From Rhodocyclaceae bacterium (GTDB lineage: Bacteria > Pseudomonadota > Gammaproteobacteria > Burkholderiales > Rhodocyclaceae), in NCBI GenBank assembly GCA_013821865.1, contig PNJM01000166.1, forward strand, positions 1 through 6,150: a stretch of DNA of 6,150 nt, in the 5' to 3' direction. The notes beneath the pieces were generated by a model, which was not told the origin of the DNA, made no database searches, and saw only the letters and a program-made list of their open reading frames with translations. Made by a program: the position numbers and the translations under genes. Below are positions 1 to 6,150 of this stretch, piece by piece (position 1 is the stretch's first letter; every line of letters starts with the position of its first letter).

Positions 1-656
1 AGCACCGCCAGCAGTATCAGCAGCGCCTTCGACAGGCGGGTGAACACGATGCGCAGGTTGGCATCCAGCGTTTCGGCGGCCAGCAGGCGCGCCTCGACGC
101 CGCCGCTGATCCACAGCGCCAGCAGCAGCGTGACCAGCACCGTCGCCGCCCCCTGCAGCACCAGCCAGAGGGAGAGCCTCTGCTTGCCGGCGGAGAAGCT
201 GACGGCGTCCAGCGCGCCGATCAGCTCCGGCAGCGCTCCCGTGATGTGCAGCGCGACGGCGCTCCACACCATCAGCGCGACGAGCCGCTCCAATGACGCC
301 AGCGAGCCCGATTTTGCAAAGGCATGGCGCAGGGCGAAGACCACGGTGCGGATGATGACGAACGATCCCAGCAGCGGCACGGCCACATTGAGCAGATTGA
401 CGTGATGCCACTGCCTGAGGGCGACGCGGGCGACCAGCACCAGGCCCAGGGCGACAAGCGGAAAGATGACGCGGTTCAGCCCGCTGCGGCCGATGCGCCA
501 CGCCCCCTCGCCTACCGCCGGCCGGCGCAGGGCGCGCGCGGCGATCCAGGCCAATCCGAGGCACAGCGCCAGCGTGCCCACCTGCCACAGCACGTCCGGC
601 TGCTGCAGGTCGTTCCACAGTTCGATGAGCAGGCTGCCGATTTCGTTCTTCTGCAT
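1..656 (-). CDS. MscS-family mechanosensitive channel, N-terminal part (truncated by the window edge)
   Basis: This open frame starts at ATG 656-654 and stays open to base 1, giving 218 complete codons of an N-terminal fragment. It begins MQKNEIGSLLIELWNDLQQP and is strongly hydrophobic. Probable membrane segments lie at about residues 22-43, 60-80, 88-110, 122-142, 161-183 and from about 208 into the missing part. The amphipathic stretch at about 187-210 (VEARLLAAETLDANLRIVFT) followed by a new hydrophobic segment resembles the region just before the pore helix of multi-TM MscS-type channels. Such proteins sit in the inner membrane and release solutes on hypo-osmotic shock. The glycine/alanine-rich pore helix and the cytoplasmic beta domain would lie outside the window, so the family call is recognition, not proof. 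The start is 9 bases after the stop of the PLD-like gene, with GAGAG (667-663) as a modest ribosome site, suggesting co-transcription. It could be another polytopic membrane protein. Confidence 0.72.
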   Translation of the reverse strand, partial: MQKNEIGSLLIELWNDLQQPDVLWQVGTLALCLGLAWIAARALRRPAVGEGAWRIGRSGLNRVIFPLVALGLVLVARVALRQWHHVNLLNVAVPLLGSFVIIRTVVFALRHAFAKSGSLASLERLVALMVWSAVALHITGALPELIGALDAVSFSAGKQRLSLWLVLQGAATVLVTLLLALWISGGVEARLLAAETLDANLRIVFTRLSKALLILLAV

Positions 657-665
657 TCGTGGCTC

Positions 666-1253
666 TCAGTTGGCCGGCGTCGGCGCCTGCGTGAAGGGCA
701 GTGCCTCGGCACGATGGCGCTTCCAGTTGTCGAAATAGGCGCGCGCCACCGAAGGATTGCCGCGCAGGATGACGACATTCTCGGCATTCCTGGCCTGCGC
801 CGAATAAGTGAAGTTATAGGAGCCGGTGACGACCGCGGCGGCGGATCCCTCCGGATCGACCAGGATGATTTTATTATGCGCTGCGGCATAGCGCATTTCG
901 AGATACACGGGGATGCCCGCCTCGGCCAGCGCCGGAATCCGGCTGTTCTCGGATCTCGCCGTCTGCTCGCCGTCGGCCAGCACCTCGACCGCAACGCCGC
1001 GCGCCTTCGCCTCGATCAGCGCGCGCGCCAGCGGCCGGCTGGTGAGCAGGAAGGCCTGCACGTAGATCGCCTTCCTTGCCGCCTGCAGCGTGCGCAGGAT
1101 GGCGCCCTCGGCGTCGTCCCACGGCGAAAACGCAACCTCCACCGTGCCGCGCGCCATGTGGATGCCAGAGGGGTTCGGGTCGAACGCAAGTGCGGCGGAC
1201 GCCGCACAGAGCCAGAAGGCAGCGAAGATGATGCAACGGGCGCGGCAAGTCAT
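666..1253 (-). CDS. Secreted single-HKD phospholipase D-like / Nuc-type nuclease family protein
   Basis: The protein has 195 residues. Residues 1-23 look like a Sec signal peptide: MTCRAR, a hydrophobic core, then a likely signal peptidase I site after ALA (23), so it should act in the periplasm or outside. The mature part has one PLD motif, HxKxxxxD, at H126-K128-D133 (HNKIILVD), followed by the usual G-S-x-N turn at G144/S145/N147 (GSYNFT). Length and single motif match the Nuc/BfiI type of PLD proteins, in which two subunits each give one HKD motif to a shared active site. Plasmid pKM101 Nuc is a periplasmic non-specific endonuclease of this type. The substrate here (DNA, phospholipid or another phosphodiester) cannot be told from the sequence. 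ATG 1253 is the first possible start: upstream in frame there is only a TAG and no ATG/GTG/TTG. It has no clear ribosome site. A start at Met33 would lose the signal peptide. It sits 35 bases after sufT and 9 before the channel gene. Confidence 0.85.
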   Translation of the reverse strand: MTCRARCIIFAAFWLCAASAALAFDPNPSGIHMARGTVEVAFSPWDDAEGAILRTLQAARKAIYVQAFLLTSRPLARALIEAKARGVAVEVLADGEQTARSENSRIPALAEAGIPVYLEMRYAAAHNKIILVDPEGSAAAVVTGSYNFTYSAQARNAENVVILRGNPSVARAYFDNWKRHRAEALPFTQAPTPAN

Positions 1254-1288
1254 GCTGCGATTGTAGCAGGCGGCTCGCCCACCCTACT

Positions 1289-1843
1289 TCAATACAAGCC
1301 TGCCTCCAGCCGCGCCGCCTCGCTCATCCTGTCCCGGCCCCAGGGCGGGTCCCAGACCATCTGCACGTCGGCCTCGGCCACGCCGGGAATCGCCTTGAGC
1401 TTGTCGCGCACTTCCTGGGCAAGGTAGTCGCCCATGCCGCAGCCGGGCGCGGTCAGCGTCATCTTGACGGCGACACGAAATCCCTTGTTGTCCTCAATCG
1501 GGATCACCGCGCATTCATAAACCAGGCCCAGCTGGACGATGTCGATCGGGATCTCCGGGTCGTAGCAGGTGGCGAGCTGTTCCCAGGCGGCCTTCTCGAC
1601 GCTCTCGCGGGTCGCCTCGCCGGCAGGCGCGACAGCCGGCATCTCCGGCGGCTCCTTGCCGAGGGCGTCGGCATCCTTGCCGTCGATGCGGTACATGTTG
1701 CCGCCGACCACCACGGTGAAGCTGCCGCCCCGCTGCTGGGTGATCGTGGCGCGGTCGCCCTTTTCCAGCGTGACCGGCGAGCCCCACGGCACCATCGCAG
1801 CGGTGCAGTCGCGCGTCAGTTCGACTTCCTCGTCCCCGTACAT
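1289..1843 (-). CDS. sufT: SufT, MIP18/DUF59-family Fe-S cluster assembly protein
   Basis: The protein has 184 residues, the usual size of the long SufT form found at the end of SUF operons. Residues 1-65 form the N-terminal domain seen only in this long form, with basic and hydrophobic strands (VTLEKGDRATITQQRGGSFT). A linker rich in proline and alanine follows (about 64-78). The MIP18/DUF59 domain spans about 82-170, with the family signature YDPEIPIDIVQLGLVYE (94-110) and the conserved loop TAPGCGMGDYL (131-141) carrying Cys135, the conserved DUF59 cysteine. SufT proteins act in the cytosol in maturation or transfer of Fe-S clusters, especially under high demand; the exact reaction is not settled. 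ATG 1843 has GGAG at 1854-1851, seven bases upstream and inside the end of sufU. The sufU stop is only 4 bases away, so translation is probably coupled. Cys93 and Cys111 are additional cysteines in the domain. Confidence 0.93.
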   Translation of the reverse strand: MYGDEEVELTRDCTAAMVPWGSPVTLEKGDRATITQQRGGSFTVVVGGNMYRIDGKDADALGKEPPEMPAVAPAGEATRESVEKAAWEQLATCYDPEIPIDIVQLGLVYECAVIPIEDNKGFRVAVKMTLTAPGCGMGDYLAQEVRDKLKAIPGVAEADVQMVWDPPWGRDRMSEAARLEAGLY

Positions 1844-1847
1844 GCGG

Positions 1848-2294
1848 CTACTCCGTACTGACCGGCTCGGCCTTGCCTTCGAGCGCGTTGTGCAGCGTGT
1901 GCCAGGCCAGCGTCGCGCACTTCACGCGCGTCGGGAACTCCTTCACGCCGCACAGCACTTCCAGCTTGCCCAGGTCGTGATGCGCCGGTTCCTTCGGGTC
2001 GGTGATCATGGCGTGGAACTCGCCGAACAACCTCTCGGCCTCCGCCACCGTCCTGCCTTTCACCGCCTCGGTCATGAGCGAGGCGGAGGCCGTCGAGATG
2101 GCGCAGCCGCAGCCCTCGAAGCCGACGTCGGCCACGATGCCGTTCTCCACCTTGAGAAAGACCTTGATGGTGTCGCCGCACAGCGGGTTGTACCCCTCGG
2201 CCACACGGTCGGCCCCCTCGATCCGGTGGAAATTCCGCGGATGCTTGTAGTGGTCGAAGATGACCTCCTGGTAGAGGTCGCGCAAGTCGCTCAT
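1848..2294 (-). CDS. sufU: SufU, zinc-dependent sulfur-transfer protein / IscU-like partner of SufS
   Basis: The protein has 148 residues, typical of SufU and longer than IscU (about 128) because of the extra segment between the second and third cysteine motifs (about 86-112). The motifs in order are NPLCGD (Cys39, Asp41), EGCGCAISTASAS (Cys62, Cys64) and RVKCATLAWHTL (Cys126). By alignment with Bacillus SufU, where Cys41, Asp43, Cys66 and Cys128 bind zinc, the ligands here should be Cys39, Asp41, Cys64 and Cys126. The IscU histidine next to the last cysteine is replaced by Lys125, as in SufU. SufU receives persulfide sulfur from SufS and passes it to the SufBCD scaffold in the cytosol. Cys62 and Cys115 are extra cysteines. 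ATG 2294 overlaps the sufS stop by 4 bases (ATGA); AAGGAG at 2311-2306 lies 11 bases upstream, a strong but rather distant ribosome site. The gene ends in TAG at 1850-1848. Confidence 0.93.
   Translation of the reverse strand: MSDLRDLYQEVIFDHYKHPRNFHRIEGADRVAEGYNPLCGDTIKVFLKVENGIVADVGFEGCGCAISTASASLMTEAVKGRTVAEAERLFGEFHAMITDPKEPAHHDLGKLEVLCGVKEFPTRVKCATLAWHTLHNALEGKAEPVSTE
1851..1854 (-). promoter_or_regulatory. Ribosome binding site of sufT
   Basis: On the minus strand GGAG lies seven bases before ATG 1843, just ahead of the sufU TAG stop. It supports ATG 1843 and coupling to sufU. Confidence 0.6.
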
Positions 2295-3550
2295 CGCTTA
2301 AACATCTCCTTGGCGGCGCGGATGGCCTCGACGAGCGCATCGGCATCCGCGCGGTTGTTGTAAAGCGCGAAGGAGGCGCGCGCCGTCGCCGGCACCTCGT
2401 AGCGCTGCATCACCGGCATGGCGCAGTGGTGGCCGGCGCGCACCGCCACGCCGTGGTGGTCGAGGATGGTGGCGATGTCGTGCGGATGCACGCCGTCCAG
2501 CACGAAGGAAAGGATGCCCGCCTTCTCCTTCGCCGTGCCGATGACGCGCAGGCCCCCGATCTCCCGCGCGCGCTGCGTCGCGTAGTCGAGCAGTCCGGCT
2601 TCATGGGACGCAATGGCGTCCAGGCCGGTGCGCGAGACATAGTCCAGCGCCACACCCAGCCCGATCGCGCCGGCGATGTGCGCCGTGCCGGCCTCGTATT
2701 TCTGCGGCGACGGGGCGTACTCGGTCTTCTCGAAGCTCACCGTGCGGATCATCTGGCCGCCGCCCTGGTACGGCGGCAGCCGCTCCAGCCATTCGGATTT
2801 TCCGTAGAGCACGCCGATGCCGGTCGGCGCATAGATCTTGTGGCCGGAAAAGGCGTAGAAATCGCAATCCAGGTACTGCACGTCGACGCGGCCGTGCGCG
2901 ACGGCCTGCGCGCCGTCGAGCAGCACCGGCACGCCGGCGGCGTGGGCGCGCTCGACGATGCGCCTGGCCGGCGTGATCGTGCCGAGCGCGTTGGAAACGT
3001 GCGTCACCGCCACCAGCCGGGTGCGGGGGGTGAACAGTCTGTCGTAGTTCTCGAACTCGAACTCGCCCGCATCGTCGATCGGCACCACCTTGAGCACGGC
3101 GCCGTGCTGCTCGCAGGCGAGCTGCCAGGGCACGATGTTCGAGTGGTGCTCCATCTCCGAAACGATGATCTCGTCGCCCTCGCGCAGGAAGGCGCGGCCG
3201 AAGCAGTGGGCGACGAGGTTGATGGCCTCGGTGGTGCCGCGCACGAAGACGATCTCATTGATGTGGGCAGCGTTGATGAAGCCGCGCACCTTCTCGCGAG
3301 CACCCTCGTAGGCCTCGGTGGCGCGGTCGGCCAGGGTGTGCACGCCGCGGTGCGTGTTGGAGTTGTATTCGAGATAGTAGCGCCGCTCGGCCTCGATCAC
3401 CTCGGCGGGCTTCTGCGTCGTCGCCGCATTGTCCAGATAGACGAGCGGCTTGCCATGCACCTGCTGGTTCAGGATGGGGAAATCGGCGCGCAGGCACGCG
3501 AAATCCGGCGTTTCGGGACGCTCCAAAATTTTCTCCCTGACGGCGCTCAT
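2291..3550 (-). CDS. sufS: SufS, group II cysteine desulfurase (PLP-dependent)
   Basis: The protein has 419 residues, in the normal range for SufS/CsdA desulfurases. It converts L-cysteine to alanine and a protein-bound persulfide, the sulfur source for SUF assembly in the cytosol. Visible residues: YLDNAATTQKP (38-48) at the N-terminal side of the active site; THRGVHTLA (66-74); His135 in EMEHHSNIV; Asp212 and Gln215 in LLDGAQAVAHG; Lys238 in SGHKIYAPTG, expected to form the Schiff base with PLP; the catalytic cysteine Cys376 in the short RAGHHCAMPV loop typical of group II enzymes; and Arg391 in ARASFALYN for substrate carboxylate binding. ATG 3550 is chosen although the frame stays open upstream to 4189. 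It gives the family length, overlaps the sufD stop by 4 bases (ATGA) and has AAGGAA at 3561-3556; the longer version would run antisense-like through sufD in another frame. The next gene encodes its likely partner SufU. Confidence 0.97.
   Translation of the reverse strand: MSAVREKILERPETPDFACLRADFPILNQQVHGKPLVYLDNAATTQKPAEVIEAERRYYLEYNSNTHRGVHTLADRATEAYEGAREKVRGFINAAHINEIVFVRGTTEAINLVAHCFGRAFLREGDEIIVSEMEHHSNIVPWQLACEQHGAVLKVVPIDDAGEFEFENYDRLFTPRTRLVAVTHVSNALGTITPARRIVERAHAAGVPVLLDGAQAVAHGRVDVQYLDCDFYAFSGHKIYAPTGIGVLYGKSEWLERLPPYQGGGQMIRTVSFEKTEYAPSPQKYEAGTAHIAGAIGLGVALDYVSRTGLDAIASHEAGLLDYATQRAREIGGLRVIGTAKEKAGILSFVLDGVHPHDIATILDHHGVAVRAGHHCAMPVMQRYEVPATARASFALYNNRADADALVEAIRAAKEMFKR
2306..2311 (-). 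promoter_or_regulatory. Ribosome binding site of sufU
   Basis: On the minus strand AAGGAG, inside the end of sufS, lies eleven bases before ATG 2294. The match is strong but the spacing is longer than usual. Initiation may also depend on ribosomes finishing sufS at the overlapping ATGA. Confidence 0.55.
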
Positions 3551-4853
3551 ATCAGTTCCTTCAACTGCTCGCGGCTCGGCATGCGCGAAATCAGCATCTC
3601 TTCGACGCGCAGCCGCAGCGAATCGAGGCGGATGCGCTCGATCACCTCCTTGGCGAAAGCGTAGGTCAGCAGGTTGCGCGCCAGGTCGTCCTCCACGCCG
3701 CGCGAACGCAGGTAGAAGAGCATGTTCTCGTCCAGCTGCCCCACGGTCGCCCCGTGGCTGCATTTTACGTCGTCGGCGTAAATCTCCAGCTGGGGCCGGG
3801 TATCCACCTCGGCCTCGCGCGAAAGCAGCAGGTTGTGGTTGGCCTGCGAGGCGTCGGTGCGCTGGGCGTCCTTGTGCACCACGATGCGCCCGCTGAACAC
3901 GCCTTTTGCATTGCCGTCGAGGATGCCGCGGTAGAACTCGCGGCTCGTGCCCGAGGGGGAGGCATGGTCGATCCGCGTGTGGTGATCGACATGCTGGCGC
4001 CCGCCGGCGACGTACAGGCCGTTGAAGGTCGTCTCGCAATGCGCGCCGTCGAAGCGCGTGGCGATGTCGTTGCGGGCGAGCGCCGCGCCGAGGGACAGCG
4101 AGTGGGAGGTGAAGCCGCTGCCCGCCGACTGGACCGACTGGATCGCCGCGACGTGAAAGGCCTGCGCGCTTTCCTGCTGCAATTTGCAATGCTCGATGCG
4201 GGCGTCGCGCCCGGCGGCGATGCGCGTGACGGCGTTGGTGAAGCCGGCGCCCCCGTTCAAGCCGACGTACTGCTCCACCACGGTCGCCTGCGTGTTCGCT
4301 CCGGCGACGATGACATTGCGCGGATGCATGGCCAGCCCGGTTCCGGTCGACAGGTAGAGCAGATGGATCGGCGCCTCGATGGCCACGCCGTCGCCGAGCT
4401 GGATGAAGGCGCCGTCACTGAGGAAGGCGGTGTTGAGGTCGGCGAACGAACCTCCCCCGGCAGCCAGCCAGGGCTCGGCCAGTTGCGGCGAGCGTTCCAG
4501 CACCTTGCCCAGGCTCGTCACCACCGCGCCCGCCGGCAGCGGCAGAAGTTGCGACAGCGCCGGGGCGTAGCGCCCATTCACGAAGACCAGTCGATGCGAT
4601 GCGCCGCCCAGCTGCCACGGCAGCGCATCGGCCGGAGCCGCCGTTCCGGCCAGCGCCGGCCGGAAGGCCTGCTTCTCGATGGCCGCGACGCTGGTGTATT
4701 TCCATTCTTCGTGATGCGTGGTGGGGAAGCCCTCGGCGGCGAAGCGCGCCAGCGCCTCCTCGCGCGCCTGCTTCAGCCAGGGCAGCAACGCGCCGGGCAG
4801 CCTGCCTTCGACCGCCCGGTAATCGGCAAGATAGCGCTCGACCGCAGGATTGG

Positions 4854-4857
<4 letters not shown>
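3547..4857 (-). CDS. sufD: SufD, SUF scaffold complex subunit
   Basis: The protein has 436 residues, close to the usual SufD length. The N-terminal helical part (about 1-65) carries the family signature FPTTHHEEWKYTSV (44-57). The beta-helical SUF core (about 120-400) follows, with NHNLLLSREAEVDTRPQLEI (340-359) and the conserved DDVKCSHGATVGQLDE (362-377). His368 in CSHGA corresponds to the histidine (His360 in E. coli SufD) placed at the SufB-SufD interface where the nascent cluster is thought to form; Cys366 is next to it. The C-terminal helical part (about 378-436), with LRSRGVEDDLARNLLTYAFA, binds SufC. SufD joins SufB and two SufC in the cytosolic SufBC2D complex and is linked to iron entry. 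ATG 4857 overlaps the sufC stop by 4 bases and has GGAG at 4868-4865, seven bases upstream. The gene ends in TGA at 3549-3547, overlapping sufS. Confidence 0.96.
3556..3561 (-). promoter_or_regulatory. Ribosome binding site that decides the sufS start
   Basis: On the minus strand AAGGAA lies five bases before ATG 3550, inside the last codons of sufD. It supports the 419-residue SufS and argues against the much longer upstream frame extension. Confidence 0.7.
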
Positions 4858-5627
<770 letters not shown>

Positions 5628-5633
5628 AGATGA

Positions 5634-5639
5634 CCTTTT
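5634..5639 (-). promoter_or_regulatory. Ribosome binding site of sufC
   Basis: On the minus strand AAAAGG lies six bases before ATG 5627. It is the only suf ribosome site in the window that lies outside an upstream gene. It begins two bases after the end of the heptamer array at 5641, so a structure formed by the array could affect access to it. Confidence 0.65.
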
Positions 5640-5640
5640 A

Positions 5641-5739
5641 GTTTCGAGTTTCGAGTTTCGGGTTTCGAGTTTCGGGTTAACACCGGCGCCTGCTTGAACA
5701 TGGGTTTCAACTCGAAACCCGTAACTCGCAACCCGAAAC
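5641..5739. repeat. Inverted heptanucleotide repeat array in the sufB-sufC gap
   Basis: The left array at 5641-5678 has five complete GTTTCGA/GTTTCGG heptamers in the order A, A, G, A, G at the last base, plus a partial GTT. The right array at 5712-5739 has four heptamers in the opposite orientation: TCGAAAC, CCGTAAC, TCGCAAC, CCGAAAC, the middle two with one change each. Bases 5648-5671 and 5709-5732 are complementary at 22 of 24 positions, around a 37-base loop, so the sufBC transcript can form a long hairpin. No run of T follows the stem on either strand, so it is not a typical intrinsic terminator. The outer edges fit tightly: the right array reaches the sufB stop codon, and the left array ends two bases before the AAAAGG ribosome site of sufC. 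The pattern recalls the short tandemly repeated heptamers of other bacteria; any role in mRNA processing or stability is inference. Confidence 0.9.
5702..5720. repeat. Perfect 7-bp palindromic hairpin inside the repeat array
   Basis: GGGTTTC (5702-5708) and GAAACCC (5714-5720) are exact reverse complements around the 5-base loop AACTC. The right half is also part of the inverted heptamer array, so this small hairpin would compete with the long stem formed with 5648-5671. No T run follows it. Confidence 0.7.
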
Positions 5740-6150
5740 TATCCTATCGCGCCTTCGAGGCTCACGCCCATGAGCTTCTGCGCCTCGACGGCGAATTCCA
5801 TCGGCAGTTCCTTGAACACTTCCTTGCAGAAGCCGTTGACGATCATCGATACCGCGTCCTCGGCCGACAGGCCGCGCTGCTGGCAGTAGAACAACTGGTC
5901 CTCGCCGATGCGCGAGGTGGAAGCCTCGTGCTCGACGCGGGCCGTCGGGTTGCGCACCTCGATGTAGGGGAAGGTATGGGCGCCGCACTTGTCGCCGAGC
6001 AGCAGCGAATCGCACTGCGTGTAGTTGCGCGCACCCTCGGCCTTCGGCAGCACCTTCACCAGGCCGCGGTAGGTGTTCTGGCCGCGCCCGGCCGAGATGC
6101 CCTTGGACAGGATCGTGCTCTTCGTGTTGCGGCCGATGTGGATCATCTTG
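5739..6150 (-). CDS. sufB: SufB, SUF scaffold subunit, C-terminal fragment
   Basis: This frame is open from the right edge to TAG 5741-5739 and gives about 136 C-terminal residues of SufB, whose full length is normally about 470-495; the real start lies outside the window. From the Met at 6146 it reads [20 protein letters not shown], the SufB core signature, then [33 protein letters not shown] and the C-terminal [20 protein letters not shown]. The cysteine of NYTQCDS and the His-Glu of EHEA are 28 and 29 residues apart. This is the spacing of Cys405, His433 and Glu434 in E. coli SufB, residues implicated in sulfur acceptance and nascent cluster assembly, so the active centre looks intact. SufB is the main scaffold of the cytosolic SufBC2D complex. 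Its stop codon directly abuts the heptamer array before sufC. Confidence 0.97.
   Translation of the reverse strand, partial: KMIHIGRNTKSTILSKGISAGRGQNTYRGLVKVLPKAEGARNYTQCDSLLLGDKCGAHTFPYIEVRNPTARVEHEASTSRIGEDQLFYCQQRGLSAEDAVSMIVNGFCKEVFKELPMEFAVEAQKLMGVSLEGAIG

Noticed and set aside
1254..1288. Promoter (TACAAT) or weak hairpin terminator between sufT and the PLD-like gene
   Set aside because: TACAAT at 1265-1260 resembles a -10 box, but no -35 match lies at the normal spacing and the transcript would start about at the ATG. The GGCG/CGCC stem is short, needs G-U pairs to extend and has no T run.
324..1427. Long plus-strand open frame of 367 codons opposite the channel, PLD-like and sufT genes
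   Set aside because: It is low-complexity, rich in Arg/Gly/Gln/Asp, with no recognisable domain. It is antisense to genes with clear motifs and is an effect of high GC.
2426..3664. Long plus-strand open frame of 412 codons opposite sufS
   Set aside because: It mirrors sufS codon structure (many Val, Asp, Arg and His), matches no family I recognise, and lies over an intact SufS.
3551..4189. N-terminal extension of the sufS frame to 632 residues
   Set aside because: The extension runs through the coding region of sufD in another frame, has an arginine/alanine-rich composition typical of GC-rich shadow frames, and exceeds the family length by about 210 residues. ATG 3550 has a ribosome site and the ATGA overlap.
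5641..5739. CRISPR array or intrinsic terminator in the sufB-sufC gap
   Set aside because: The repeats are 7-base direct tandem units with no spacers, so this is not CRISPR. Neither strand has a T run after the stem, so a standard terminator is not supported.

Overview
The window is a GC-rich bacterial segment in which every supportable gene lies on the minus strand, so transcription runs from high to low coordinates. Most of it is a SUF iron-sulfur cluster assembly operon, in the order sufB (3' end only) - sufC - sufD - sufS - sufU - sufT. It is followed by a secreted single-HKD phospholipase D/Nuc-like protein and the 5' end of an MscS-type mechanosensitive channel gene that runs off the left edge. 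Gene order, GC-rich codon use and protein flavour suggest a betaproteobacterium, perhaps of the Rhodocyclales/Nitrosomonadales type. This is inference from recognition, not a search result.

Layout, in the direction of transcription: 6150-5739 is the C-terminal part of SufB. 5738-5628 is a 111-base gap, the only sizeable one, filled mostly by inverted arrays of the heptamer GTTTCGR. 5627-4854 is SufC, 4857-3547 SufD, 3550-2291 SufS, 2294-1848 SufU and 1843-1289 SufT. 1288-1254 is a 35-base gap, 1253-666 the secreted PLD-like protein, and 656-1 the truncated channel gene. The sufC/sufD, sufD/sufS and sufS/sufU junctions are all 4-base ATGA overlaps, and sufU/sufT are 4 bases apart, so these genes are very probably translationally coupled. 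No stretch above 300 bases lacks a gene.

How the genes work together: SufS takes sulfur from cysteine as a persulfide and SufU accepts it in the zinc-dependent manner of U-type SUF systems. The SufB-SufC-SufD ATPase scaffold builds the cluster, and SufT (a MIP18/DUF59-family protein) helps cluster maturation or delivery. All the catalytic residues I could look for are present. SufE and SufA are not in the window, which fits a SufU-type system. The PLD-like and channel genes have no known link to Fe-S assembly and may simply be co-directional neighbours.

I do not see a new biological system here. The most unusual feature is the inverted heptanucleotide array between sufB and sufC. In the mRNA it can form a long stem of 22 pairs out of 24 that separates two cistrons whose products work in one complex.
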